The notes under the pieces: generated by a model | What the model was told of the DNA's origin: nothing | What the model saw: only the letters and a program-made list of their open reading frames with translations | Database searches by the model: none | Source of the DNA: Microbacterium testaceum StLB037 | Lineage (GTDB): Bacteria; Actinomycetota; Actinomycetes; Actinomycetales; Microbacteriaceae | DNA length: 64,000 nucleotides | Reading direction: 5' to 3' | Assembly (NCBI RefSeq): GCF_900104345.1 | Contig: NZ_FNJN01000006.1 | Coordinates: forward strand, 62,001 to 126,000 | Shown: positions 56,893 through 64,000 of the stretch, piece after piece | How positions within the stretch are numbered: position 1 is the stretch's first letter | How the letters are laid out: every line of letters begins with the position of its first letter | Position numbers and translations under genes: made by a program

Positions 56893-57291
56893 ATGGTGGA
56901 GTCCATCGCACGTGTGCGACACATCCGCGTGACCCCTCAGAAGGCTCGTCGCGTCGTCGCCCTCATCAAGGGCAAGCAGGCCGAAGAGGCCCTCGCGATC
57001 CTGAAGTTCGCGCCGCAGGGCGCGAGCGAGCCGATCTACAAGCTCGTCGCCTCGGCCATCGCGAACGCTCGCGTCACGGCCGACAAGACGAACGAGTACC
57101 TGGATGACGCCGACCTGTACGTGAAGAACGCGTACGTCGACGAGGGCACGACGCTCAAGCGTTTCCAGCCCCGCGCTCAGGGTCGCGCCTTCCAGATCAA
57201 GAAGCGCACGAGCCACATCACGGTCGTGCTCGCGACGCCCGAGACCGCTGAGGCGGCCCCGGCTCGCGCCAACAAGAAGGCGAGCAAGTAA
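56893..57291 (+). CDS. rplV: 50S ribosomal protein L22
   Basis: A 132-residue L22. The extended beta-hairpin that lines the tunnel is visible near [20 protein letters not shown]. It has a short Ala/Lys tail ([13 protein letters not shown]). Stop and the rpsC start share one base (TAATG). Confidence 0.97.
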   Translation: MVESIARVRHIRVTPQKARRVVALIKGKQAEEALAILKFAPQGASEPIYKLVASAIANARVTADKTNEYLDDADLYVKNAYVDEGTTLKRFQPRAQGRAFQIKKRTSHITVVLATPETAEAAPARANKKASK

Positions 57292-58049
57292 TGGGACAGA
57301 AAGTCAACCCGTACGGCTTCCGCCTCGGCATCACGACCGACCACGTGTCGCGGTGGTTCTCGGACTCGACGAAGGCCGGTCAGCGTTACGCCGACTACCT
57401 CGCCGAGGACATCAAGATCCGTCGCCTGCTGACCACCTCGCTCGACCGCGCCGGTGTCAGCAACATCGAGATCGAGCGCACGCGTGACCGTGTCCGCGTC
57501 GACATCCACACCGCCCGTCCGGGCATCGTGATCGGTCGCCGCGGCGCCGAGGCCGAGCGCATCCGTGCCGACCTCGAGAAGCTCACCGGAAAGCAGATCC
57601 AGCTGAACATCCTCGAGGTCAAGAACCCCGAGGCCGACGCTCAGCTGGTCGCTCAGGGTGTTGCGGAGCAGCTCACCGCTCGCGTGGCGTTCCGTCGCGC
57701 GATGCGCAAGGGTCTCCAGGGCGCTCAGCGTGCCGGTGCCAAGGGTGTCCGCATCCAGGTGTCGGGCCGCCTCGGCGGCGCCGAGATGAGCCGCTCGGAG
57801 TTCTACCGCGAAGGCCGTGTGCCCCTGCACACCCTGCGCGCGAACATCGACTACGGCTTCTACGAGGCCAAGACCACCTTCGGCCGCATCGGCGTGAAGG
57901 TCTGGATCTACAAGGGCGACCTCACCAACAAGGAGCTCGCCCGCGAGCAGGCCAACGCGCCCAAGTCCCGCGGTCGTGACGACCGCGGCGGCGACCGTCG
58001 TCGTGGCCCTCGTAACGAGGCCCCCGTGGCAGAAGGAGCGTCGGCGTAA
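57291..58049 (+). CDS. rpsC: 30S ribosomal protein S3
   Basis: A 252-residue S3 at the mRNA entrance, with helicase function. The KH domain with GIVIGRRG is near residue 80. The last 35 residues are a disordered Arg/Asp/Gly-rich tail ([18 protein letters not shown]). Overlaps neighbours by one base on both ends (TAATG). Confidence 0.97.
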   Translation: MGQKVNPYGFRLGITTDHVSRWFSDSTKAGQRYADYLAEDIKIRRLLTTSLDRAGVSNIEIERTRDRVRVDIHTARPGIVIGRRGAEAERIRADLEKLTGKQIQLNILEVKNPEADAQLVAQGVAEQLTARVAFRRAMRKGLQGAQRAGAKGVRIQVSGRLGGAEMSRSEFYREGRVPLHTLRANIDYGFYEAKTTFGRIGVKVWIYKGDLTNKELAREQANAPKSRGRDDRGGDRRRGPRNEAPVAEGASA

Positions 58050-58468
58050 TGCTCATCCCCCGCAAGGTCAAGTACCGCAAGCAGCACCACCCCGGCCGTT
58101 CGGGCCAGGCCACCGGTGGCACCCAGGTGTCGTTCGGTGAGTTCGGGATCCAGGCGCTGACCCCCGCTTACGTGACCAACCGTCAGATCGAGTCCGCTCG
58201 TATCGCCATGACGCGTCACATCAAGCGCGGTGGAAAGGTGTGGATCAACATCTACCCCGACCGCCCCCTCACGAAGAAGCCCGCCGAAACCCGCATGGGT
58301 TCGGGTAAGGGTTCCCCCGAGTGGTGGGTTGCGAACGTCAAGCCGGGCCGCGTCCTCTTCGAGGTCGCGGGCGTCGACGAGCAGCTCGCTCGCGAAGCTC
58401 TGACCCGAGCAATTCACAAGCTGCCCCTGAAGGCACGCATCATCAAGCGCGAGGAGGGCGACGCGTAA
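58049..58468 (+). CDS. rplP: 50S ribosomal protein L16
   Basis: A 139-residue L16, needed for A-site tRNA accommodation. The conserved segment [20 protein letters not shown] is present. One-base overlaps (TAATG) with rpsC and rpmC. Confidence 0.97.
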   Translation: MLIPRKVKYRKQHHPGRSGQATGGTQVSFGEFGIQALTPAYVTNRQIESARIAMTRHIKRGGKVWINIYPDRPLTKKPAETRMGSGKGSPEWWVANVKPGRVLFEVAGVDEQLAREALTRAIHKLPLKARIIKREEGDA

Positions 58469-58779
58469 TGGCGATCGGCACCAAGCAGCTCGCCCCGAGC
58501 GAGCTCGACACGTTCGAAGACCAGCGCCTCGTCGAGGAGCTGCGTAAGGCCAAGGAAGAGCTGTTCAACCTGCGCTTCCAGTCGGCCACCGGCCAGCTCG
58601 AGAGCCACGGTCGCATCCGTGCAGTCAAGCGCGACATCGCGCGTCTGTACACCGTGATCCGTGAGCGCGAGCTCGGCATCCGCGCCACCCCGGCCCCGGT
58701 CGAGGCAACGAAGGCGAAGAAGAGCAAGGCGAAGAAGGCGGACTCCGCTGACGACGCCGCGAAGGAAGAGGCGGAGTAA
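58468..58779 (+). CDS. rpmC: 50S ribosomal protein L29 with long C-terminal tail
   Basis: A 103-residue L29; the core (about residues 1-70, two helices) is followed by an approximately 30-residue Ala/Lys/Glu tail ([20 protein letters not shown]) absent from the short E. coli form. The frame is open upstream, but ATG 58468 in TAATG is fixed by the rplP stop and homology. Located at the tunnel exit. Confidence 0.95.
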   Translation: MAIGTKQLAPSELDTFEDQRLVEELRKAKEELFNLRFQSATGQLESHGRIRAVKRDIARLYTVIRERELGIRATPAPVEATKAKKSKAKKADSADDAAKEEAE

Positions 58780-59105
58780 TGGCTACCGCGAAGAAGGCCG
58801 AGGCGCAGGTCGCCGGTCACGAGCACTCCGAGAACGACGTTCGCGACGAGAACGCCCGCGGTTACCGCAAGGCGCGTCGTGGCTACGTCGTCAGCGACAA
58901 GATGGACAAGACCATCGTCGTCGAGGTCGAGGACCGTGTGAAGCACCCGCTCTACGGCAAGGTCATCCGCCGCACCTCGAAGGTCAAGGCGCACGACGAG
59001 TCCAACTCGGCGGGCATCGGCGACCTCGTCGTCATCAACGAGACCCGTCCGCTGAGCGCCACCAAGCGCTGGCGCCTGGTCGAGATCCTCGAGAAGGCCA
59101 AGTAA
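58779..59105 (+). CDS. rpsQ: 30S ribosomal protein S17 with N-terminal extension
   Basis: A 108-residue S17. The oligonucleotide-binding-fold core begins near residue 26 ([20 protein letters not shown]) after a hydrophilic extension ([20 protein letters not shown]). One-base overlap with rpmC. Its stop codon lies inside a hairpin. Confidence 0.96.
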   Translation: MATAKKAEAQVAGHEHSENDVRDENARGYRKARRGYVVSDKMDKTIVVEVEDRVKHPLYGKVIRRTSKVKAHDESNSAGIGDLVVINETRPLSATKRWRLVEILEKAK

Positions 59106-59121
59106 GCCTCGCGGCTTACTT
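59100..59121 (+). other. Stem-loop across the rpsQ stop codon
   Basis: AAGTAAGCC pairs perfectly with GGCTTACTT around TCGC; the TAA of rpsQ is in the left arm. It marks the S10/spc boundary before rplN, which has its own AAGGAG site. Possible processing site or weak attenuator. Confidence 0.55.
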
Positions 59122-59140
59122 GGAATCCAAGGAGTAAAAA

Positions 59141-59509
59141 GTGATTCAGAACGAATCCCGGCTGAAGGTCGCCGACAACACCGGCGCCAAGGAGCTGCTC
59201 ACCATTCGCGTGCTCGGCGGCTCCAACCGTCGCTACGCCGGCCTCGGTGACGTCATCGTCGCCACGGTCAAGGACGCGATCCCCGGTGGAAACGTCAAGA
59301 AGGGCGACGTGGTCAAGGCCGTCGTCGTCCGTGTCGTCAAGCAGACCCGCCGTCCCGACGGCTCGTACATCAAGTTCGACGAGAACGCCGCCGTGATCCT
59401 GAAGAACGACGGGGAGCCCCGCGGCACCCGTATCTTCGGACCGGTCGGCCGTGAGCTTCGCGACAAGAAGTTCATGAAGATCGTCTCGCTCGCCCCGGAG
59501 GTCATCTGA
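59141..59509 (+). CDS. rplN: 50S ribosomal protein L14
   Basis: A 122-residue L14 ([20 protein letters not shown]), which contacts 16S rRNA in an intersubunit bridge. The start is GTG 59141 with AAGGAG 7-8 nt upstream. First gene of the spc-type part. rplX starts 2 nt after its stop. Confidence 0.97.
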   Translation: MIQNESRLKVADNTGAKELLTIRVLGGSNRRYAGLGDVIVATVKDAIPGGNVKKGDVVKAVVVRVVKQTRRPDGSYIKFDENAAVILKNDGEPRGTRIFGPVGRELRDKKFMKIVSLAPEVI

Positions 59510-59511
59510 TC

Positions 59512-59871
59512 ATGGCGAAAATCAAAAAGGGCGACCTGGTTCAGGTCATCTCGGGCGCGAAGCCCGAGCGCGGCGGCGACCGCGGTAAGCAGGGCAAGGT
59601 CCTCGAGGTCCTCGTCGAGCAGAACCGCGTCATCGTCGAGGGCGTGAACTACGTCACCAAGCACAACCGCGTGGGTCAGTCCCAGCGCGGCACCAAGACC
59701 GGCGGCATCGAGACCTTCGAAGCTCCGATCCACATCTCCAACGTCGCGATCGTCGATCCCTCGACCAAGAAGCCGACCCGTGTCGGTCGCCGGGTCGAGG
59801 AGCAGGTGAAGGACGGCGTCAAGCGCACCGTCCGCGTGCGCTTCGCGAAGAAGTCAGGCAAGGACCTCTGA
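59512..59871 (+). CDS. rplX: 50S ribosomal protein L24
   Basis: A 119-residue L24, an assembly initiator with an N-terminal KOW motif ([20 protein letters not shown]). Slightly longer than E. coli L24. rplE follows after 2 nt. Confidence 0.97.
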   Translation: MAKIKKGDLVQVISGAKPERGGDRGKQGKVLEVLVEQNRVIVEGVNYVTKHNRVGQSQRGTKTGGIETFEAPIHISNVAIVDPSTKKPTRVGRRVEEQVKDGVKRTVRVRFAKKSGKDL

Positions 59872-59873
59872 AC

Positions 59874-60464
59874 ATGAGCACCTCGACTGCCGCGGCGGCT
59901 GGCAAGATCCAGCCCCGCCTGAAGCAGAAGTACAACGCCGAGATCAAGAAGGCGCTGCAGGACGAGTTCGGCTACGAGAACGTCATGCAGATCCCCGGTC
60001 TGGTCAAGGTCGTCGTGAACACCGGTGTCGGTGAGGCGGCTCGTGACAGCAAGGTGATCGATGGTGCGGTCGACGACCTCACCAAGATCACCGGTCAGAA
60101 GCCCATCGTCACCAAGGCCCGCAAGTCCATCGCGCAGTTCAAGCTGCGCGAGGGCCAGGCCATCGGTGCGCACGTCACCCTCCGTGGCGACCGTGCGTGG
60201 GAGTTCGTGGACCGCCTCGTCAACCTCGCCCTGCCCCGCATCCGCGACTTCCGCGGACTGTCGGCCAAGCAGTTCGACGGCAACGGCAACTACACCTTCG
60301 GTCTCCAGGAGCAGTCCGTGTTCCACGAGATCGATCAGGACCGCATCGACCGCGTGCGTGGTTTCGACATCACCATCGTCACCACCGCCAAGACCGACGA
60401 CGAGGGTCGCTCGCTGCTCCGCCAGCTCGGCTTCCCCTTCCAGTCGGCCGACGCGCAGGCCTGA
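59874..60464 (+). CDS. rplE: 50S ribosomal protein L5
   Basis: A 196-residue L5, which binds 5S rRNA and contacts the P-site tRNA. It has a 15-residue Ser/Thr/Ala-rich N-terminal extension ([15 protein letters not shown]). In many actinobacteria rpsN follows directly; here a hairpin-containing gap leads to rpsH. Confidence 0.97.
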   Translation: MSTSTAAAAGKIQPRLKQKYNAEIKKALQDEFGYENVMQIPGLVKVVVNTGVGEAARDSKVIDGAVDDLTKITGQKPIVTKARKSIAQFKLREGQAIGAHVTLRGDRAWEFVDRLVNLALPRIRDFRGLSAKQFDGNGNYTFGLQEQSVFHEIDQDRIDRVRGFDITIVTTAKTDDEGRSLLRQLGFPFQSADAQA

Positions 60465-60471
60465 CACCTCG

Positions 60472-60495
60472 GGCCCCCGGGTTTCCGGGGGCCCC
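60472..60495 (+). terminator. Hairpin between rplE and rpsH where rpsN is missing
   Basis: A perfect 10-bp stem GGGCCCCCGG/CCGGGGGCCC with a GTTT loop, 7 nt after the rplE stop. A second stem, TCGACTG/CAGTCGA (60507-60513 with 60525-60531), follows. Terminator-like in shape but inside the operon, so probably partial attenuation or processing. Confidence 0.6.
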
Positions 60496-60556
60496 TCATA
60501 GAAGGTCGACTGTCGCGTAACGGCAGTCGAAACCTCATGATCGAAAGAAGCAACAC

Positions 60557-60955
60557 ATGACGATGACAGACCCGGTCGCAGACATGCTGACCCGTCTGCG
60601 CAACGCGAACTCGGCGCACCACGACTCCGTGTCGATGCCGAGCTCCAAGCTCAAGACGAACATCGCCGCCATCCTCAAGCAGGAGGGTTACATCGCCGAC
60701 TGGAGCGTCGAAGACGCTCGCGTCGGCCAGACCCTCAACATGACGCTGAAGTACGGCCCGAACCGCGAGCGGTCGATCGCCGGCATCAAGCGCGTGTCGA
60801 AGCCCGGCCTCCGCGTGTACGCGAAGTCGACCGAGGTCCCCACGGTCCTCGGTGGCCTCGGCGTCGCCATCCTGTCCACCTCCTCCGGTCTCCTCACCGA
60901 CCGTCAGGCCGAGCAGAAGGGCGTGGGCGGAGAAGTTCTCGCCTACGTGTGGTGA
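60557..60955 (+). CDS. rpsH: 30S ribosomal protein S8
   Basis: A 132-residue S8 ([20 protein letters not shown]), a central-domain rRNA binder that represses the spc operon in E. coli. The first ATG (60557) is used; a second at 60563 is possible. rplF starts 6 nt after its stop. Confidence 0.97.
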   Translation: MTMTDPVADMLTRLRNANSAHHDSVSMPSSKLKTNIAAILKQEGYIADWSVEDARVGQTLNMTLKYGPNRERSIAGIKRVSKPGLRVYAKSTEVPTVLGGLGVAILSTSSGLLTDRQAEQKGVGGEVLAYVW

Positions 60956-60961
60956 TCTGAC

Positions 60962-61498
60962 ATGTCGCGTATTGGACGTCTTCCCATCGACATCCCCGCC
61001 GGTGTCACCGTTTCGGTGAACGGCCGGGAGGTCTCCGTCAAGGGCCCCAAGGGCGAGCTCGCGCTCACCGTTGCCCAGCCCCTCGAGGTCGCGGTCGAAG
61101 AGAACCAGGTTCTCGTCACGCGTCCGGACGACGAGCGCGAGTCGCGGTCGCTCCACGGCCTGACCCGCACTCTCATCAACAACAACATCATCGGTGTCAC
61201 CGAGGGCTACACCAAGGGCCTCGAGGTCGTCGGTACGGGTTACCGCGTGGCGCAGAAGGGGAGCTCGATCGAGTTCGCCCTCGGCTTCTCGCACCCCGTC
61301 CTGATCGACCCGCCCGCCGGCATCACCCTCACGGTCGAAGGCAACAACAAGGTCACCGTGAGCGGCATCGATAAGCAGGCCGTCGGCGAGGCCGCCGCCA
61401 ACATCCGCAAGATCCGCAAGCCCGAGCCCTACAAGGGCAAGGGTGTGCGGTACGCGGGCGAGGTCGTGCGCCGCAAGGCCGGAAAGAGTGGTAAGTAG
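60962..61498 (+). CDS. rplF: 50S ribosomal protein L6
   Basis: A 178-residue L6 with the two repeated alpha-beta domains, near the factor-binding centre ([16 protein letters not shown]-terminal [14 protein letters not shown]). Standard length; rplR follows after 2 nt. Confidence 0.97.
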   Translation: MSRIGRLPIDIPAGVTVSVNGREVSVKGPKGELALTVAQPLEVAVEENQVLVTRPDDERESRSLHGLTRTLINNNIIGVTEGYTKGLEVVGTGYRVAQKGSSIEFALGFSHPVLIDPPAGITLTVEGNNKVTVSGIDKQAVGEAAANIRKIRKPEPYKGKGVRYAGEVVRRKAGKSGK

Positions 61499-61500
61499 CC

Positions 61501-61860
61501 ATGGCTGTCAAGACAAAGTCCGTCGCTCGCTCGCGTCGCCACCTTCGTCTTCGCAAGAAGATCGTCGGTACCGAGCTGCGCCCCCGCCTCGTGGTGACGC
61601 GTTCCGCTCGCCACGTCTTCGTCCAGGTCGTGGACGACAGCAAGGGCCACACCGTGGCCTCCGCCTCCACCCTCGAGACCGACCTGCGCGGCTTCGACGG
61701 TGACAAGACCGCCAAGGCCCGCAAGGTCGGCGAGCTCGTCGCCGAGCGTGCGAAGGCCGCCGGCGTGTCCGACGTCGTGTTCGACCGCGGCGGTAACCGT
61801 TACGCCGGTCGTGTCGCCGCGATCGCCGACGGAGCTCGCGAAGGAGGGCTGAACCTGTGA
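61501..61860 (+). CDS. rplR: 50S ribosomal protein L18
   Basis: A 119-residue L18, 5S rRNA binder ([20 protein letters not shown]). Its TGA overlaps the GTG of rpsE (GTGA). Confidence 0.97.
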   Translation: MAVKTKSVARSRRHLRLRKKIVGTELRPRLVVTRSARHVFVQVVDDSKGHTVASASTLETDLRGFDGDKTAKARKVGELVAERAKAAGVSDVVFDRGGNRYAGRVAAIADGAREGGLNL

Positions 61861-62537
61861 GTGACAACAAGGAGACCGAAGTGACCGAGCAGACTGCACC
61901 GGCTGAGGGTGCGGCTGCGGCTCAGGCCCCCGCCGAGCGTGAGCGCGAGCCGCGTCGCGGTGGTCGCGAGCGCAACACCAACCAGCGCGACCGTGGTTCG
62001 CGCGACCGCAACGAGAGCCAGTTCCTCGAGCGCGTCGTGACGATCAACCGCGTGTCGAAGGTGGTCAAGGGTGGCCGTCGCTTCAGCTTCACGGCGCTCG
62101 TCGTCGTGGGCGATGGCAACGGCGTCGTGGGTGTCGGTTACGGCAAGGCCCGCGAAGTCCCCCTCGCCATCTCGAAGGGTGTCGAAGAGGCCAAGCGCAA
62201 CTTCTTCCGCGTCCCCCGCTCGGGCTCGACCATTCCCCACCCCGTCCAGGGTGAGGCCGCTGCCGGTGTGGTGCTCCTGCGCCCCGCCGCTGCCGGTACC
62301 GGTGTTATCGCCGGTGGTCCCGTCCGCGCCGTCCTCGAGTGCGCCGGCATCCACGATGTCCTCTCGAAGTCGCTCGGCTCGTCGAACACGATCAACATCG
62401 TGCACGCGACCGTCGAGGCGCTGAAGTCGCTCGAGGAGCCCCGCGCCGTGGCCGCCCGCCGTGGCCTGGAGTTCGACCAGGTCGCCCCGGCCCGCCTCGT
62501 GCGCGCCGAGGCCGCCGCTCAGAAGGTAGGTGCCTGA
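61857..62537 (+). CDS. rpsE: 30S ribosomal protein S5 with long N-terminal extension
   Basis: A 226-residue S5, active in decoding fidelity. The double-stranded RNA-binding-like core begins near residue 55 ([20 protein letters not shown]); before it is a charged, Arg/Glu-rich extension ([20 protein letters not shown]). GTG 61857 overlaps the rplR stop, and its own TGA shares its last base with the rpmD ATG. Confidence 0.96.
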   Translation: MSDNKETEVTEQTAPAEGAAAAQAPAEREREPRRGGRERNTNQRDRGSRDRNESQFLERVVTINRVSKVVKGGRRFSFTALVVVGDGNGVVGVGYGKAREVPLAISKGVEEAKRNFFRVPRSGSTIPHPVQGEAAAGVVLLRPAAAGTGVIAGGPVRAVLECAGIHDVLSKSLGSSNTINIVHATVEALKSLEEPRAVAARRGLEFDQVAPARLVRAEAAAQKVGA

Positions 62538-62722
62538 TGGCCGAGCGTCTGAAGGTCACGCAGATCAAGTCCAAGGTGAGCGAGAAGCAGAACCAGCGTG
62601 ACACGCTGCGTTCGCTCGGTCTCAAGCGGATCGGCGACTCGGTCGTCCGTCCCGACGACGCGCAGACGCGCGGTTACGTCAAGACCGTCGCCCACCTCGT
62701 CAAGGTTGAGGAGATCGACTAA
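62537..62722 (+). CDS. rpmD: 50S ribosomal protein L30
   Basis: A 61-residue L30 ([20 protein letters not shown]) with one-base overlaps on both sides (TGATG with rpsE, TAATG with rplO). Normal length for the short bacterial form. Confidence 0.96.
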   Translation: MAERLKVTQIKSKVSEKQNQRDTLRSLGLKRIGDSVVRPDDAQTRGYVKTVAHLVKVEEID

Positions 62723-63255
62723 TGGCTGCCAAGAAGGACGAGACCGCCACGGTCGACGCCCCGAAGAAGGCATCGGCTCGTAAGACGGCCGAGAAGAAGG
62801 AAGCCCCCGCGGCGCGCCCCGGCGTGCTCAAGGTCCACCACCTGCGTCCCGTCCCGGGCGCCCGCACCGCCAAGACCCGTGTGGGTCGCGGTGAGGGCTC
62901 GAAGGGTAAGACGTCGGGTCGCGGTACCAAGGGAACCAAGGCCCGTTACCAGGTCAAGGTCGGCTTCGAGGGTGGGCAGATGCCGCTGCACATGCGCACC
63001 CCGAAGCTCCGCGGCTTCAAGAACCCGTTCCGCGTCGAGTACCAGGTCGTGAACCTGGACAAGCTCGGCGAGCTCTACCCGCAGGGTGGCGACGTGACCG
63101 TCGCCGACCTGGTGGCGAAGGGCGCCGTCCGCAAGAACGAGAAGGTCAAGGTGCTCGGCACCGGCGACATCTCGGTCGCGCTGACCGTTTCGGTCGACAA
63201 GGTCTCCGGCTCCGCTGAGCAGAAGATCGTCGCCGCTGGCGGCTCCGTCAACTGA
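62722..63255 (+). CDS. rplO: 50S ribosomal protein L15 with N-terminal extension
   Basis: A 177-residue L15. The core starts near residue 34 ([20 protein letters not shown]) with the Gly-rich RNA-binding arm [20 protein letters not shown]; before it is a Lys/Ala/Glu extension ([20 protein letters not shown]). Followed by a strong terminator before secY. Confidence 0.96.
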   Translation: MAAKKDETATVDAPKKASARKTAEKKEAPAARPGVLKVHHLRPVPGARTAKTRVGRGEGSKGKTSGRGTKGTKARYQVKVGFEGGQMPLHMRTPKLRGFKNPFRVEYQVVNLDKLGELYPQGGDVTVADLVAKGAVRKNEKVKVLGTGDISVALTVSVDKVSGSAEQKIVAAGGSVN

Positions 63256-63268
63256 CGCCCGACCCTGG

Positions 63269-63301
63269 AGGGGCCGGCGGCCTTACGGCCGTCGGCCCCT
63301 T
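63269..63301 (+). terminator. Terminator between rplO and secY
   Basis: A 14-bp stem, AGGGGCCGGCGGCC against GGCCGTCGGCCCCT with one wobble, and a TTAC loop, begins 14 nt after the rplO stop. It separates secY from the ribosomal operon, at least in part. Confidence 0.75.
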
Positions 63302-63307
63302 CTGGGT

Positions 63308-63313
63308 TAGTCT
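63308..63313 (+). promoter_or_regulatory. Possible secY promoter -10
   Basis: TAGTCT lies just after the rplO terminator and about 50 nt before the secY start. No good -35 is visible because the preceding bases are the terminator stem. Weak call based mainly on context. Confidence 0.35.
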
Positions 63314-63364
63314 GATTTGGTGTGCGCCCCGTCGCGTGCCGAGATCGTTCTGGAGGAATCTCCC

Positions 63365-64000
63365 TTGTTCAGCGCCATCGCGCGGGTTTTCCGCACGCCC
63401 GACCTGAGGCGGAAGATCGCCTTCACGCTGGGCATCATCGCCATCTACCGGCTGGGTGCCCACGTGCCGACGCCCTTCGTCGACTTCCCGAACGTTCAGC
63501 AGTGTCTGAACCAGTCGGGTGGTACCGAGGGTCTGCTCTCCCTGGTCAACCTGTTCTCCGGTGGCGCTCTGCTGCAGCTGTCGATCTTCGCCCTCGGGGT
63601 GATGCCGTACATCACGGCGACCATCATCGTGCAGCTGCTGCGCGTGGTCATCCCGCACTTCGAGACCCTCTACAAAGAGGGCCAGGCGGGTCAGGCCAAG
63701 CTCACGCAGTACACCCGCTACCTCACGATCGCGCTCGCTCTTCTGCAGTCGACGACGCTCGTCACGGTGGCGCGCTCGGGCCAGCTCTTCGGCTCCGCCG
63801 GTGTGCCCGAGTGCCAGCAGCTCCTCACCAACGACATCTGGTGGGCGCAGCTGCTCATGATCATCACGATGACCGCCGGCACCGGCCTGGTCATGTGGTT
63901 CGCCGAGCTCGTCACCGAGCGCGGCGTCGGCAACGGCATGTCGATCCTCATCTTCACCTCGATCGCCGCCACGTTCCCCGGCGCGATGATCTCGATCCTC
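63365..64000 (+). CDS. secY: Preprotein translocase subunit SecY, 5-prime part
   Basis: The first 212 residues of the protein-conducting channel; the rest is beyond the window. It begins with TTG 63365 (MFSAIARVFRTPDLRRKIAF), supported by GGAGGA 7 nt upstream. Membrane helices 1 to 5 are visible, with the helix 2 region LLSLVNLFSGGALLQLSIFA and GVMPYITATIIVQLL. Located after a terminator, so it may have its own promoter. Confidence 0.95.
   Translation, partial: MFSAIARVFRTPDLRRKIAFTLGIIAIYRLGAHVPTPFVDFPNVQQCLNQSGGTEGLLSLVNLFSGGALLQLSIFALGVMPYITATIIVQLLRVVIPHFETLYKEGQAGQAKLTQYTRYLTIALALLQSTTLVTVARSGQLFGSAGVPECQQLLTNDIWWAQLLMIITMTAGTGLVMWFAELVTERGVGNGMSILIFTSIAATFPGAMISIL

Overview
The window is high-GC, densely coded DNA from an actinobacterium. 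Gene order, protein sequences and start-site style fit the Microbacteriaceae, most likely Microbacterium. That placement is inferred from protein recognition; no 16S gene is present. No tRNA, rRNA, insertion sequence, prophage or CRISPR array is visible. The left edge cuts a helicase gene and the right edge cuts secY.

Region 1 (1-21.9 kb) is a patchwork of short transcription units on both strands: a truncated Lhr-type helicase, an ABC-F ATPase, an alpha/beta-hydrolase, a degenerate Nudix (DUF4916) protein, an M3 oligopeptidase, a PLP threonine-aldolase-like enzyme, a SWIM/SNF2 helicase, an MFS exporter, a DUF6421-SDR pair beside a divergent Lrp/AsnC regulator, a two-component system, a ComB-family protein, a SprT-like protein, a TPR-like protein, a spermidine-synthase-like methyltransferase fold, and the 5-oxoprolinase genes pxpA and a pxpB-pxpC fusion. 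Many of these genes have a TANNNT -10 element only 6-7 nt upstream of the start codon, the pattern expected of leaderless mRNAs.

Region 2 (21.9-29.7 kb) is rpoB-rpoC, with a clear promoter, a TTG start for rpoB, a GTG start for rpoC and a strong terminator.

Region 3 (29.7-48.2 kb) is mainly envelope and signalling genes. A convergent pair of small secreted or anchored proteins appear to be diverged paralogues sharing four cysteines. Three uncharacterised genes follow. Then comes a compact locus, mostly coupled by 4-nt stop/start overlaps: Ser/Thr kinase, a 1983-residue Ig-like/FN3 export protein, a MoxR AAA+ ATPase, a DUF58 protein, a transglutaminase-like membrane protein that has lost its catalytic Cys and His, an FHA protein, and a tail-anchored protein with about 14 Asp/Glu-flanked threonines, four of them in 24-residue tandem repeats. 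I read the last two as a possible phosphothreonine-FHA relay under the kinase. This is the best candidate for an undescribed system.

Region 4 (48.2-64 kb) is translation machinery: str operon (rpsL-rpsG-fusA-tuf), a lone MT0933/Rv0909-type antitoxin-like gene, then the S10/spc cluster from rpsJ to rplO and the start of secY. rpsN is missing between rplE and rpsH and a hairpin sits there instead. The rpsJ leader is long and carries two GAAA-capped hairpins. Rifampicin (RpoB) and streptomycin (S12) target residues look wild type.

Two window-wide patterns stand out: the leaderless promoters, and an excess of the octamer GGATGCCG/CGGCATCC, which also builds several intergenic hairpins.
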